This document shows, in pieces, positions 51,950 through 62,358 of a stretch of DNA of 64,000 nt (within the stretch, counting starts at the first letter, position 1; each line of letters opens with the position of its first letter). The notes beneath the pieces were generated by a model that was not told where the DNA came from, made no database searches, and saw only the letters and a program-made list of their open reading frames with translations. This stretch comes from Mycobacterium malmoense (lineage in GTDB: Bacteria; Actinomycetota; Actinomycetes; Mycobacteriales; Mycobacteriaceae). A program made the position numbers and the translations under genes. The DNA lies in the NCBI RefSeq assembly GCF_019645855.1, contig NZ_CP080999.1:2666001-2730000 (forward strand), in the 5' to 3' direction.

Positions 51950-53548
51950 TTGGGGTCGGTTCAATTGTTTTTCGCAAAGTTCGCCGGGCCTGAGAAGAGC
52001 CTGGAGAGCGATTCGACGGTCGAGGTGACCTCCAATGGCGCGGACCACGCTCGGCTTCGGGCGAATCCGGGCACCGACTCGGCACCCGATGCCGTGCACG
52101 ATGACGAGGATCTCGCCCAGCTCAAGGCGCTGGGATTCCAGTCGGAGTTCAGGCGCGAGATGAGCCCGTGGGCCAACTTCTCGTTGGGCTTTACCTACCT
52201 GTCGCCCGTGGTCGGCATCTACACAGTGTTCGCATTCGCGTTGGCCACCGCCGGTCCGCCGATGATCTGGAGCCTGCTGATCGTCGGCGCGGGGCAGATG
52301 CTAGTGGCGCTGGTCTTCAGCGAAGTGGTGGCACAATTCCCGGTGGCCGGTGGCGTCTATCCGTGGGCGCGACGGCTGTGGGGACGCAAATGGGCGTGGA
52401 TGACGGGCTGGATCTACATGTTCTGCCTATTAGCGCTCATCGCCGACGCCGCCTTCGGCGCGGGCCCGTACGTGGCCGCCATGTTCGGCTTCGACCCTTC
52501 CGTGCAGGCCAAGATCTATTGCGCCCTGGCCGTATTGGCGGTGGCCACGCTCATCAACCTAACCGGCACCAAGGTGCTGGGCTACTTCGCGATCTTCGGC
52601 TTCAGCGCGGAGCTCATCGGCGCGCTGGTGGTCGGCGTTTGGCTGCTGCTCACGCACCGGCACCACGGGCTCGGTGTGCTGTTCCACAGCTTCGGCGCCG
52701 AAGGCAATCACAGCTTCCTCTCCGCGTTCCTGGCCGCCAGCCTGATCGGCCTCTACCAGTTCTTCGGATTCGAGGCATGCGGCGACGTTGCCGAGGAGGT
52801 CCGCAACCCGGGTGTGCAGATTCCAAAGGCGATGCGACGCACCATCTACATCGGCGGCGCCGCATCGACATTCGTCTGCCTGAGCCTGATCTTGTCGGTC
52901 GCCGACTTCGGCGCGGTAATCCGCGGCGAGGACACCAATCCGATCTCGACAGTTCTCACAAGCGCCTTCGGCGACATCGGATCCAGGATCGTGCTGGGTG
53001 TCGTGTTGATCTCGTTCGTGTCGTGCGCGCTGAGCCTGCAGGCGGCCGCCAGCCGGCTCATCTTCTCCTACGGCCGCGACGGCATGATCGTCGGTTCCCG
53101 GCTGTTGGCGCGATTCGACCGCAAGCGACATGTGCCGCCGTTCGCCCTGCTGGCCGCGGTCATCGTCCCGGCGACACTGATCATCGGTTCCATCGTCTCC
53201 GAACACCCGCTCAACAAACTCATCAGCTTCGGCACCGTCGGCGTCTATCTCGGCTTCCAGATGGTCGTGCTGGCCGCCCTGCGGGCCAGGATCAAAGGCT
53301 GGAAGCCAACCGGCAAATACCAGCTGGGCCGCTGGGGAATGCTCGTCAACGTCGGCGCCTTGCTCTACGGCGTCGCGGCCATCGTCAACGTCTGCTGGCC
53401 CCGAACACCCGATGCGCCCTGGTACGACAACTACGTGGTGCTGCTGATGTCGGGAATCATCATCGGGTTCGGCCTCTTGTACGTGGCGTTCAGCCGGGCC
53501 CACGTCAACAGCGATGCCCCACATGCTGACGCGATTCCATCGCGGTGA
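51950..53548 (+). CDS. APC superfamily amino acid/amine permease
   Basis: 532 residues with about 12 membrane helices. The N-terminal FSLGFTYLSPVVGIYTVFA segment and VAQFPVAGGVYPWARRLWG, then FFGFEACGDVAEEVRNPGVQIPKAM in the middle, are typical of the amino acid-polyamine-organocation family, eukaryote-like GABA/choline branch. The start is uncertain: TTG 51950 is used, but a GTG some 25-30 codons downstream would also leave the conserved core intact. It lies between the PPE pair and ureA. By position it may import the substrate of the ureohydrolase or an amine that feeds it; the sequence does not fix the solute. Confidence 0.85.
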   Translation: MGSVQLFFAKFAGPEKSLESDSTVEVTSNGADHARLRANPGTDSAPDAVHDDEDLAQLKALGFQSEFRREMSPWANFSLGFTYLSPVVGIYTVFAFALATAGPPMIWSLLIVGAGQMLVALVFSEVVAQFPVAGGVYPWARRLWGRKWAWMTGWIYMFCLLALIADAAFGAGPYVAAMFGFDPSVQAKIYCALAVLAVATLINLTGTKVLGYFAIFGFSAELIGALVVGVWLLLTHRHHGLGVLFHSFGAEGNHSFLSAFLAASLIGLYQFFGFEACGDVAEEVRNPGVQIPKAMRRTIYIGGAASTFVCLSLILSVADFGAVIRGEDTNPISTVLTSAFGDIGSRIVLGVVLISFVSCALSLQAAASRLIFSYGRDGMIVGSRLLARFDRKRHVPPFALLAAVIVPATLIIGSIVSEHPLNKLISFGTVGVYLGFQMVVLAALRARIKGWKPTGKYQLGRWGMLVNVGALLYGVAAIVNVCWPRTPDAPWYDNYVVLLMSGIIIGFGLLYVAFSRAHVNSDAPHADAIPSR

Positions 53549-53690
53549 GGCGGCGGGGAGTGCGCCGGAGGTCGGGAATGCCCGCGGCGCCGAACGATCG
53601 ACGGGTGTCGAAGCGCTGCCGCATTCTCGCGCCTTGCTTAGGCTGAGTCGAGGTGTCACCTACCGCTAGGGAATGGCAGGATCCGAGGAC

Positions 53691-53993
53691 ATGCTTCTTA
53701 CGCCGCACGAGCAGGAGCGACTGCTGTTGTCTTACGCCGCCGAGCTGGCCCGTCGCCGCCGCGCCCGGGGCTTGCGCCTGAATCACCCGGAGGCGATTGC
53801 CGTCATCACCGACCACATCCTTGAAGGCGCGCGCGACGGCCGCACCGTCGCCGAGCTGATGGCAAGCGGCTGCAACGTGCTGGGCCGTGTCGACGTGATG
53901 GAGGGAGTGCCGGAGATGCTCGCCGACGTGCAGGTGGAAGCGACGTTTCCGGACGGCACCAAGCTGGTCACCGTCCATCACCCGATCGCATGA
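53691..53993 (+). CDS. ureA: urease gamma subunit
   Basis: 100 residues from the ATG at 53691, giving the Rv1848 length and N-terminus (LTPHEQERLLL); ATG 53673 would add six residues. The helical gamma-subunit fold shows LNHPEAIAVITDHILEGARDG and VEATFPDGTKLVTVHHPI. It packs with UreB and UreC in the nickel urease that splits urea to ammonia and carbamate. The stop overlaps ureB by ATGA (53990-53993). Confidence 0.97.
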   Translation: MLLTPHEQERLLLSYAAELARRRRARGLRLNHPEAIAVITDHILEGARDGRTVAELMASGCNVLGRVDVMEGVPEMLADVQVEATFPDGTKLVTVHHPIA

Positions 53994-54300
53994 TTCCCGG
54001 TGAAATCCTTTATGGCAGTGAGGATATCGAGATCAACGCCGCGGCACAGCGGCTGGAGATGCGGATCGTCAACACCGGCGACCGCCCCGTACAGGTCGGC
54101 AGTCACGTCCACCTGCCGCAGGCCAACGCGGCGCTGTCGTTCGATCGTGCCGCGGCCCATGGCTACCGCCTGGACGTTCCGGCGGCCACCGCGGTGCGCT
54201 TCGAACCCGGTGTGGCCCAGACCGTCCGGTTGGTCGCTCTGCGGGGACGGCGCGAGGTGCACGGCCTGACCCTAAACCCGCCCGGACGGCTCGACCCCTC

Positions 54301-54304
<4 letters not shown>
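53990..54304 (+). CDS. ureB: urease beta subunit
   Basis: 104 residues; MIPGEILYG start and NTGDRPVQVGSHVHLPQANAAL are characteristic of the beta subunit. It overlaps both neighbours by four bases, so the A, B and C chains are co-translated in equal amounts. The C-terminal end (GLTLNPPGRL) replaces the usual longer tail in some species and fits Rv1849. Confidence 0.97.
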
Positions 54305-56033
<1,729 letters not shown>

Positions 56034-56034
<1 letters not shown>

Positions 56035-56669
56035 TGACCTCCCTCGCGACACTGCTCACGCTTGCGGACTCGCGACTGCCGGCCGGTGCCCACGTGCACT
56101 CCGGCGGTATGGAAGAGGCCGTCGCCAGTGGCCTGGTGGCCAACCTGGAGACGCTAGAAGCCTTCTTGCACAGGAGGATCCGCAGTCACGGGTTGGTCAC
56201 CGCGTCGATCGCCGCGGCGGTGCATCGGGGTGACCTCAGCGTCGGCGATGCCGATCAGGAGGCCGATGCCCGCACGCCGGCCCCGGCGGCACGGTGGGCG
56301 TCGCGCAGCCAGGGCCGGGGACTGGCACGACTGGCACGACGGGTATGGCCGCACGCCCGGTGGGACGACATCGGCCCCCACCCACACCTTGCCGTCGCTG
56401 CAGGACGGGTCGGCGCCGTGGGTGACCTGAGCCCCGACCAGACCGCGCTGGCGATCGTCTACACCACGATGACCGGCTCGGCTACGGCCGGCCAGCGGCT
56501 GCTGGCTTTGGACCCGGCCGACGTGGCGGCCCTGACGTTCCGGCTCGCGGGCCCATGCGAACGCACCGCCACGGAAGCAACCACAGGCCTGGCCGACTTG
56601 TCCGATCCGTTGCTCGACGCGCTGGCGCAGCGCCACGCCGAACGCGAGCGGCCCCTATTCGCATCCTGA
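56034..56669 (+). CDS. ureF: urease accessory protein UreF
   Basis: 211 residues from the ATG at 56034, which shares an A with the ureC stop (TGATG). The N-terminal LLTLADSRLPAGAHVHSGGMEEAV and helical core are typical. UreF links UreD to UreG during nickel insertion. No ureE is present, as in other mycobacteria, so UreG's His-rich tail may help supply nickel. Confidence 0.94.
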
Positions 56670-56679
56670 AAGGCTTGCC

Positions 56680-57351
56680 ATGCACGACCATCCGCACCCG
56701 CACGTTCCAGTCGACCGTCCAAAAAGGCTCCGGCGGCCGGGCGAGCCGCTGCGCGTCGGCGTCGGGGGACCGGTCGGCTCCGGCAAGACCGCGCTGGTCG
56801 CCGCGCTGTGCCGGCAGTTGCGGGGCGAGCTGTCGCTGGCGGTGCTGACCAACGACATCTACACCACCGAAGACGCCGACTTCCTGCGCAAGAATGCGGT
56901 GCTGCCCGACGACCGGATCGTGGCCGTGCAGACCGGGGGCTGCCCGCACACCGCGATCCGCGACGACATCACCGCGAATCTGGATGCCATCGACGACCTG
57001 ATCGCCGCCCACGACGCGCTCGACCTGATTTTGGTCGAATCCGGCGGCGACAACCTGACGGCCACCTTCTCGTCGGGGCTGGTGGACGTCCAGATCTTCG
57101 TCATCGACGTGGCCGGCGGCGACAAGGTGCCGCGCAAGGGTGGACCCGGGGTGACCTACTCGGACCTGTTGGTAATCAACAAGACTGACCTAGCACCGCT
57201 GGTGGGCGCCGACCTGCAGGTGATGGCCGACGACGCCGACGCGGTGCGTGACGGCCGGCCCACGGTGCTGCAGTCGCTGGCCGAGGACCCGGCCGCGACG
57301 GACGTGCTGGCGTGGGTTCGCGCCCAACTGCGCGAGCCGGTCGGCCTTTGA
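56680..57351 (+). CDS. ureG: urease accessory GTPase UreG
   Basis: 223 residues. His-rich N-terminus (HDHPHPH) for metal handling, then P-loop GPVGSGKTA (about 29-37), CPHTAIRDD with the nickel-binding Cys-Pro-His, and the NKTD guanine-specificity motif. It powers nickel delivery by GTP hydrolysis. It starts 10 bases after ureF and its stop overlaps the ureD ATG (TGATG). Confidence 0.97.
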   Translation: MHDHPHPHVPVDRPKRLRRPGEPLRVGVGGPVGSGKTALVAALCRQLRGELSLAVLTNDIYTTEDADFLRKNAVLPDDRIVAVQTGGCPHTAIRDDITANLDAIDDLIAAHDALDLILVESGGDNLTATFSSGLVDVQIFVIDVAGGDKVPRKGGPGVTYSDLLVINKTDLAPLVGADLQVMADDADAVRDGRPTVLQSLAEDPAATDVLAWVRAQLREPVGL

Positions 57352-57998
57352 TGCGCTCCCGCGTCCTGCTGGTCGCATCCCGGGACCGGTTGCCGCGCAT
57401 TCAATGCTGCGGCGGTGTGGCCGCCCGCTGCACCCGGCCCGACACGGTGCACCTGGTGTCGGCGGCCGCCACCCCGTTGGGCGGGGACACCATCGACATC
57501 CGCGTGATCGTCGAACAAGGCGCCCGGCTGAAACTGCGCAGCGCCGCGGCCACCGTAGTCTTGCCCGGGCCGGGCACGCCGACGTCGCGCGCAAGCTGGG
57601 AGATCGAGATCGCCGGCAGCCTCGACGTGGACCTCGAGCCCACCGTGGTCGCGGCCGCGGCCGCGCACCTGTCCAGCGTGGCCCTGTGCCTGCGCGACGA
57701 GGGCCGCGTCCGATTGCGCGAGCGGGTGCAGATTGGCAGATCCGGTGAGCGGGAAGGGTTTTGGTCGGGGTCTCTGCACGCCGACTTGCCCGATCGTCCG
57801 CTGCTGCGGCACCGGGTGGAACTGGGCACCGGCTCGCTGGCCGACGACGCCATCGCGGCCCCGCGTGCCGCGATCAACGAATTACGTTATCCTGCAAATG
57901 ATTTCAGTGCAACCAGCATTGACAACGGATCGACCGTGCTGACGTTGGCGGGTGGCGGGATTCTGAGCACCTGGCAGGCCGACCGGCTGCCCGGTTAA
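57351..57998 (+). CDS. ureD: urease accessory protein UreD
   Basis: 215 residues from the ATG at 57351. The UreD/UreH beta-rich fold is recognisable (VHLVSAAATPLGGDTIDIRVIVE and the SWEIEIAGSLDVDLEPTVV region). It chaperones the apo-urease during activation. Its TAA shares bases with the stop of the convergent ndh gene (TTAA at 57995-57998). Confidence 0.92.
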   Translation: MRSRVLLVASRDRLPRIQCCGGVAARCTRPDTVHLVSAAATPLGGDTIDIRVIVEQGARLKLRSAAATVVLPGPGTPTSRASWEIEIAGSLDVDLEPTVVAAAAAHLSSVALCLRDEGRVRLRERVQIGRSGEREGFWSGSLHADLPDRPLLRHRVELGTGSLADDAIAAPRAAINELRYPANDFSATSIDNGSTVLTLAGGGILSTWQADRLPG

Positions 57999-59386
57999 CT
58001 GGCCACCCGAGCGGTTCCCGCCGAGCCGCGGGCCTCGGCGGCCAGTTCGGCCAGTTGTTCGAGCCGCGTGCGCGCGAAGGCCTGCTGGTCGGTGATGGTC
58101 AGCTGGCCGCGCCGGGTGCTCAGGAAGGTCACCGTCCAGGACAGCAGCGTGGTGATCTTGGTCTTGAACCCGATCAGGTACACCAGGTGCAGCACCAGCC
58201 ACATCAGCCAGGCGATGAAGCCGCTGAACTCCAGCGGACCGATCTTGGCCACCGCGGAAAACCGCGACACCGTGGCCATGGACCCCTTGTCGAAGTACTG
58301 GAAGGGCTCACGCGCCGCCGGGTCGGCCCCGCCGAGTTCGGCCTTGATCGTGTTGGCGACGTACTTGGCACCCTGGATGGCGCCCTGCGCCACGCCCGGC
58401 ACGCCCTCGACGGCGGCCATGTCGCCGACGACGAACACGTTGGGATGCCCGGGGACGGACAGGTCCGGCAGCACCTTGACCCGCCCGGCCCGGTCGAGCT
58501 CGACCGACGACTGCTCGGCGAGGTCCCTGCCCAACCCGCTGGCCTGGACGCCCGCGGACCAGACTTTGCAGGCGGACTCGATGCGCCGGATGGTGCCGTC
58601 GGAGTCCTTGACCGTGATGCCGTTGCGGTCCACGTCGGTGACCATCGCACCCAGTTGGATCTCGACGCCCAGCTTCTGCAACCGTGCGGCCGCCCGCTGA
58701 CCGAGCTTTTCGCCCATCGGCGGCAACACCGCGGGCGCGGCGTCGAGCAGGATCACCCGCGCCTTGGTGGAGTCGATGTGCCGGAACGCACCCTTCAGGG
58801 TGTGTTCGGCCAACTCGGCGATCTGCCCGGCCATCTCGACGCCGGTGGGACCGGCGCCGACCACGGTGAACGTCAGCAGCTTCTTGCGGCGCTCCGGGTC
58901 GTTCGACCGCTCGGCCTGTTCGAAGGCGCTCAAAATCCGGCCACGCAACTCCAGCGCGTCGTCGATCGATTTCATGCCCGGCGCGAATTCGGCGAAGTGG
59001 TCGTTGCCGAAGTACGACTGGCCGGCGCCCGCGGCGACGATCAGGCTGTCGTAGGAGGTTTCGTAGGTGTGGCCGAGCAAGTCGGACACCACGGTCTGGT
59101 TGGCCAGGTCGATGCCGGTGACGTTGCCCAGCAGCACCTGGACGTTGCGCTGTTTGCGCAGCACGACCCGGGTGGGCGGAGCGATCTCTCCCTCGGAGAT
59201 GATCCCGGTGGCCACCTGGTACAGCAATGGCTGGAAAAGGTGGTGGGTGGTGCGCGCGATCAACTTGATGTCGACGTTGGCGTGCTTAAGCTTCTTTGCC
59301 GCATTCAGCCCGCCGAATCCCGATCCGATGATGACGACTTGATGACGACGCTCCGGTCCAGCTGTGGTTTCTGGATGGGGGCTCAT
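57995..59386 (-). CDS. ndh: type II NADH dehydrogenase
   Basis: 463 residues. Two dinucleotide-binding folds: FAD motif VIIGSGFGGLNAAKK (about 19-33) and NADH motif VVGAGPTGVEMAGQI (about 175-189). The C-terminal part has amphipathic and hydrophobic helices for membrane association (FSGFIAWLMWLVLHLVYLIG). NDH-2 oxidises NADH and reduces menaquinone without pumping protons and is the main NADH dehydrogenase of mycobacteria (Rv1854c). The upstream region holds an inverted repeat CTACC-AC-GGTAG at 59434-59445 that could be an operator. Convergent with ureD. Confidence 0.96.
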   Translation of the reverse strand: MSPHPETTAGPERRHQVVIIGSGFGGLNAAKKLKHANVDIKLIARTTHHLFQPLLYQVATGIISEGEIAPPTRVVLRKQRNVQVLLGNVTGIDLANQTVVSDLLGHTYETSYDSLIVAAGAGQSYFGNDHFAEFAPGMKSIDDALELRGRILSAFEQAERSNDPERRKKLLTFTVVGAGPTGVEMAGQIAELAEHTLKGAFRHIDSTKARVILLDAAPAVLPPMGEKLGQRAAARLQKLGVEIQLGAMVTDVDRNGITVKDSDGTIRRIESACKVWSAGVQASGLGRDLAEQSSVELDRAGRVKVLPDLSVPGHPNVFVVGDMAAVEGVPGVAQGAIQGAKYVANTIKAELGGADPAAREPFQYFDKGSMATVSRFSAVAKIGPLEFSGFIAWLMWLVLHLVYLIGFKTKITTLLSWTVTFLSTRRGQLTITDQQAFARTRLEQLAELAAEARGSAGTARVAS

Positions 59387-59559
59387 GTATACGTTGCTCC
59401 TGACGGGGCTTCTGGACGGGCGGTTTCAGTTAGCTACCACGGTAGTAAGACAGGTACCCCGAAACCCAGGTACTAAGCGTGTGTAATTAACCACATCGGG
59501 GGGATCGGGCCTGGTCACCGGACGTGATGCTCGTCATGCCCGACGCCGCGGGCACCCGG

Positions 59560-60486
59560 TTACAGGCCGACCAGCGGGTGCAGCGCTTCCCCGGCCGCGT
59601 GGATGACACCCGGTGTATAGAAGGGAATGTTGATGATCAGCCCGTCGATTCCCGCGTCCAACACCTTGGTCTTGATCTGGTCAGCGACCGACTCGGCGCT
59701 ACCCACCACCATGCGCTGGGTCATCTCGGCGGGGATCTGGTCCGGCTTGAAGTTCTCGTCGATAACCACCGTGGTCAGCGTGCTGGTTTCCAGCGTCGCC
59801 GGATCGCGGCCGACGTCCTCGCATCGCTGCTGCACAATCTTGAGCTTGGCGGGCAGCTCGTCGAACCCGGCGATGACATTGAGGTGGTCGAAGTGACGCG
59901 CGGCGAGCGGGATGGTCTTTTTCTCACCGCTGCCGCCGATCATCAGCGGGATGTGGTCGCGGAACCGCGGCTCGGCCATCGCCTCGTCGGTGCGGTACCA
60001 CGTGCCGGAGAAGGTCGCTCGCTCGCCCTTGATCATCGGGAGGATGATCTGCAGCGCCTCGTCGAGCCGGTTGAACCTGTCGGTGAAGGTGCCGAACTCG
60101 TATCCCAGCTGATCGTGTTCGAGCTGGAACCAACCGGTGCCGATGCCTAAAATCGCCCGGCCCTGGCTCACCACGTCGAGGGTGGTGATGATCTTGGCCA
60201 GCAGGGCCGGATTGCGGTAGGTGTTGCCGGTCACCAAGGTGCCCAGCTGCACCCGTTCGGTAGCGGTGGCCAGCGCGCCCAGGGCCGTGTAGGCCTCCAG
60301 CATCGGCTGGTCGGGGTCGCCCAACATGGGCAGTTGGTAGAGGTGGTCCATGACGAAAACCGAGTCGAATCCGGCCGATTCGGCCTCGCGGGCCTGGGCG
60401 ATGACGGTGGGGAAGAGTTGCTCCACCCCGGTGCCGTAGGAGAAGTTGGGAATCTGCAAACCAAGTCGAATAGCCACGGGTTCCAC
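59560..60486 (-). CDS. F420-dependent LLM-class oxidoreductase (Rv1855c)
   Basis: 308 residues, luciferase-like TIM barrel. Typical blocks: LGLQIPNFSYG at the start, ESAGFDSVFVMDHLYQ, the AKIITTLDVVSQGRAILGIGTGWF core and IPLMIGGSGEKKTIPLAARHFDHLN. Mycobacterial members use F420 or FMN to oxidise or reduce small organic substrates; this one matches Rv1855c, of unknown substrate. GTG at 60486 is used; a GTG at 60477 gives a shorter start. Confidence 0.9.
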   Translation of the reverse strand: MEPVAIRLGLQIPNFSYGTGVEQLFPTVIAQAREAESAGFDSVFVMDHLYQLPMLGDPDQPMLEAYTALGALATATERVQLGTLVTGNTYRNPALLAKIITTLDVVSQGRAILGIGTGWFQLEHDQLGYEFGTFTDRFNRLDEALQIILPMIKGERATFSGTWYRTDEAMAEPRFRDHIPLMIGGSGEKKTIPLAARHFDHLNVIAGFDELPAKLKIVQQRCEDVGRDPATLETSTLTTVVIDENFKPDQIPAEMTQRMVVGSAESVADQIKTKVLDAGIDGLIINIPFYTPGVIHAAGEALHPLVGL

Positions 60487-60540
60487 CGTAGCGACCGACC
60501 CGGCGTGGGAAACAGCTCTGACGCGGTTACAGAAAGCGGC

Positions 60541-61212
60541 TCAGGCGAAACGAGTCAGTGCGCCGTGGCTGACGTGCAGCGTCTGGCCGGTGATGTGGCG
60601 CGCCGCGGGCGTGGTGAGGAACAGCGCCAAGCGGGCGACCTCCGCTGCGACCGGTGGCGGCGTGCGCGAAAGGCCCTCGTAACCGGCTTGGGCGCCGCGC
60701 CCGCTGGCCACCGCATTGACCGTGATCCCGCGGGTGCCGAAAATGCCCGCCTGCCCGGCGATCCAGTTCGAAAGTGCCGCTTTGACGGCGGCGTCGACGC
60801 TACCGGCGGGCGGGTTCTCGGTCACCACGCTGACGACCGAGCCACCGGAACGAAGATGATCGCCGATGGCCTGCACGGTCAGCACCACCGAAAGCACTGT
60901 CGCATCGAGCGCATTGCGCCATGCCTTGGCCGTGTCGGCCATCGAGTAGGTGCGCGGGTCCCCGGTGTTCCACGACGGCGCCGGCACGTTGACGATGGTG
61001 TCGAGGTGATGCGGGAACAACCCGCGAGCCTCCTCGAGGCTGGCCGGATCGGTGGTGTCGCAGACAATCGCGTCCACGTCGAGTTCTTTGGCGGCGACCT
61101 CCAGGTCGCTGCGGCGAGCGCCCACGAGGGTCACCTTGTGACCGTCATCGCGAAAGCCCTCGGCTACCGTGCGCCCGAGCTCGGTGTCTCCGCCGGTGAC
61201 CAGCACCTCCAC
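60541..61212 (-). CDS. SDR-fold protein lacking the usual catalytic tyrosine (Rv1856c)
   Basis: 223 residues from the GTG at 61212, which has an ideal AGGAGG eight bases upstream; an in-frame extension to 61278 lacks this. The Rossmann start (EVLVTGGDTELGRTVAEGF) and the overall length fit short-chain dehydrogenases. The YxxxK site reads A-A-V-K in VDAAVKAALSNW, so the catalytic Tyr is replaced while the Lys stays. Conventional dehydrogenase chemistry is therefore doubtful; a regulatory or binding role is possible. It corresponds to Rv1856c, which I recall also lacking Tyr. Confidence 0.85.
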   Translation of the reverse strand: MEVLVTGGDTELGRTVAEGFRDDGHKVTLVGARRSDLEVAAKELDVDAIVCDTTDPASLEEARGLFPHHLDTIVNVPAPSWNTGDPRTYSMADTAKAWRNALDATVLSVVLTVQAIGDHLRSGGSVVSVVTENPPAGSVDAAVKAALSNWIAGQAGIFGTRGITVNAVASGRGAQAGYEGLSRTPPPVAAEVARLALFLTTPAARHITGQTLHVSHGALTRFA

Positions 61213-61449
61213 TGCCACGACCTCCTCGTGTTCAACGTTGAACCCAGACCCGGGCCGTCTCCGATGGCGGCACACCACAGGACCGATGCCTGGGATCTCG
61301 GCGTGTTACGGCGTCAATCCTTGCAGATGTTACTGGACAGTAGCTACTCGGCGAAATTCCGGATGCCACGACGCGCGGATGATTTGCATAAATATTCGGC
61401 CGCCACGGTTTTGCCCCGCTTGGGCGCCCCCGCTTGCCGGGCTGCCTCG

Positions 61450-61469
61450 GCGGTCCGCAAGCGGACCGC
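61450..61469. repeat. short partial copy of the modA-leader palindrome
   Basis: GCGGTCCGC-AA-GCGGACCGC, perfect nine-base arms, identical to the centre of the larger palindrome 57 bases downstream. The left flank (GCTGCCTCG) also matches the larger copy except at one base; the right flank does not. Confidence 0.8.
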
Positions 61470-61493
61470 ATCGTCGCCGGGCCCAGCCCAACC

Positions 61494-61539
61494 GCCCGCT
61501 GCCTCAGCGGTCCGCAAGCGGACCGCTGAGGCAGCGGGC
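61494..61539. repeat. 46-bp perfect palindrome immediately upstream of modA
   Basis: Arms of 22 bases (61494-61515 and 61518-61539) are perfectly complementary around a central AA. It ends 12 bases before the modA ATG, so the hairpin would lie in the 5' leader and crowd the ribosome-binding site (TAGGGTTCACCC). Confidence 0.9.
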
Positions 61540-61551
61540 TAGGGTTCACCC

Positions 61552-62349
61552 ATGCGGCGGATCCGGATCCTGGCCGGTTTGGTATCGACGATGCTGGTAG
61601 CGGGCCTGGTGGCATGCGGTTCGAAATCACCCTCGTCGTCACCTTCCCAGCCGTCGCAGTCCTCCGGATCGATCGTGGTATTCGCCGCGGCCTCGCTGAA
61701 GTCCGCGTTCACCCAGATCGGTCAGCAGTTTAAAACCGACAATCCCGGCGACGGTGTCGAGTTCGAGTTCGCCGGCTCCTCGGAGCTCGCGACTCAGTTG
61801 ACTCAAGGCGCGACGGCCGATGTGTTCGCGTCGGCCGACACCGCGCAGATGGACACGGTTGCCAAGGCCGGGTTGCTGGCCGGCAATCCGACGAACTTCG
61901 CCTCCAACACGCTGGTCATCGTCACCGCGCCGGGCAACCCCAAAGGGATCGGATCCTTCGCCGACCTCACCAAGCCCGGGCTCAACCTGGTGACCTGCCA
62001 GCAGCCGGTGCCGTGCGGATCGGCTACCCAGCGCATCGAGGACAGCACGCGGGTGCGCCTCAACCCGGTCAGTGAGGAACCCAGCGTGACCGACGTCCTC
62101 AACAAGGTCACCACCGGGCAGGCCGACGCAGGACTGGTCTATGTCACCGACGCCCACAGCGCCGGAAACAAAGTGACCACCGTTAACTTTCCGGAGGCCG
62201 CCGGTGCGGTGAATGTCTATCCCATCGCGGTGTTGAAGAAGGCGCCGCTGCCGACGCTGGCGCAGAAGTTCGTGGCCCTGGTGACGTCCGACACCGGCCA
62301 GAAGATCTTGGCCCAATTGGGCTTTCAGAAACCGCAAGCCAAGCCCTGA
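61552..62349 (+). CDS. modA: molybdate ABC transporter, substrate-binding lipoprotein
   Basis: 265 residues. Lipoprotein signal with lipobox LVAC (lipidated Cys22), a Ser/Pro linker, then the ModA fold: VFAAASLKSAFTQIG (anion-binding Ser), SSELATQLTQGATADVFASAD, and VYVTDAH near the end. It captures molybdate (or tungstate) outside the membrane for ModB and ModC. First gene of modABC (Rv1857-Rv1859); a 46-bp palindrome stands just upstream. Confidence 0.95.
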   Translation: MRRIRILAGLVSTMLVAGLVACGSKSPSSSPSQPSQSSGSIVVFAAASLKSAFTQIGQQFKTDNPGDGVEFEFAGSSELATQLTQGATADVFASADTAQMDTVAKAGLLAGNPTNFASNTLVIVTAPGNPKGIGSFADLTKPGLNLVTCQQPVPCGSATQRIEDSTRVRLNPVSEEPSVTDVLNKVTTGQADAGLVYVTDAHSAGNKVTTVNFPEAAGAVNVYPIAVLKKAPLPTLAQKFVALVTSDTGQKILAQLGFQKPQAKP

Positions 62350-62358
62350 CCGCCAATC

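Larger units (their letters stand above)
61213..61551. other. 339-base divergent region between the SDR-like gene and modA
   Basis: No gene is supported. An AT-rich stretch (TTTGCATAAATATTCGG near 61382-61398) may be promoter DNA. The modA-proximal part holds a pair of related inverted repeats at 61450-61469 and 61494-61539. Confidence 0.4.
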
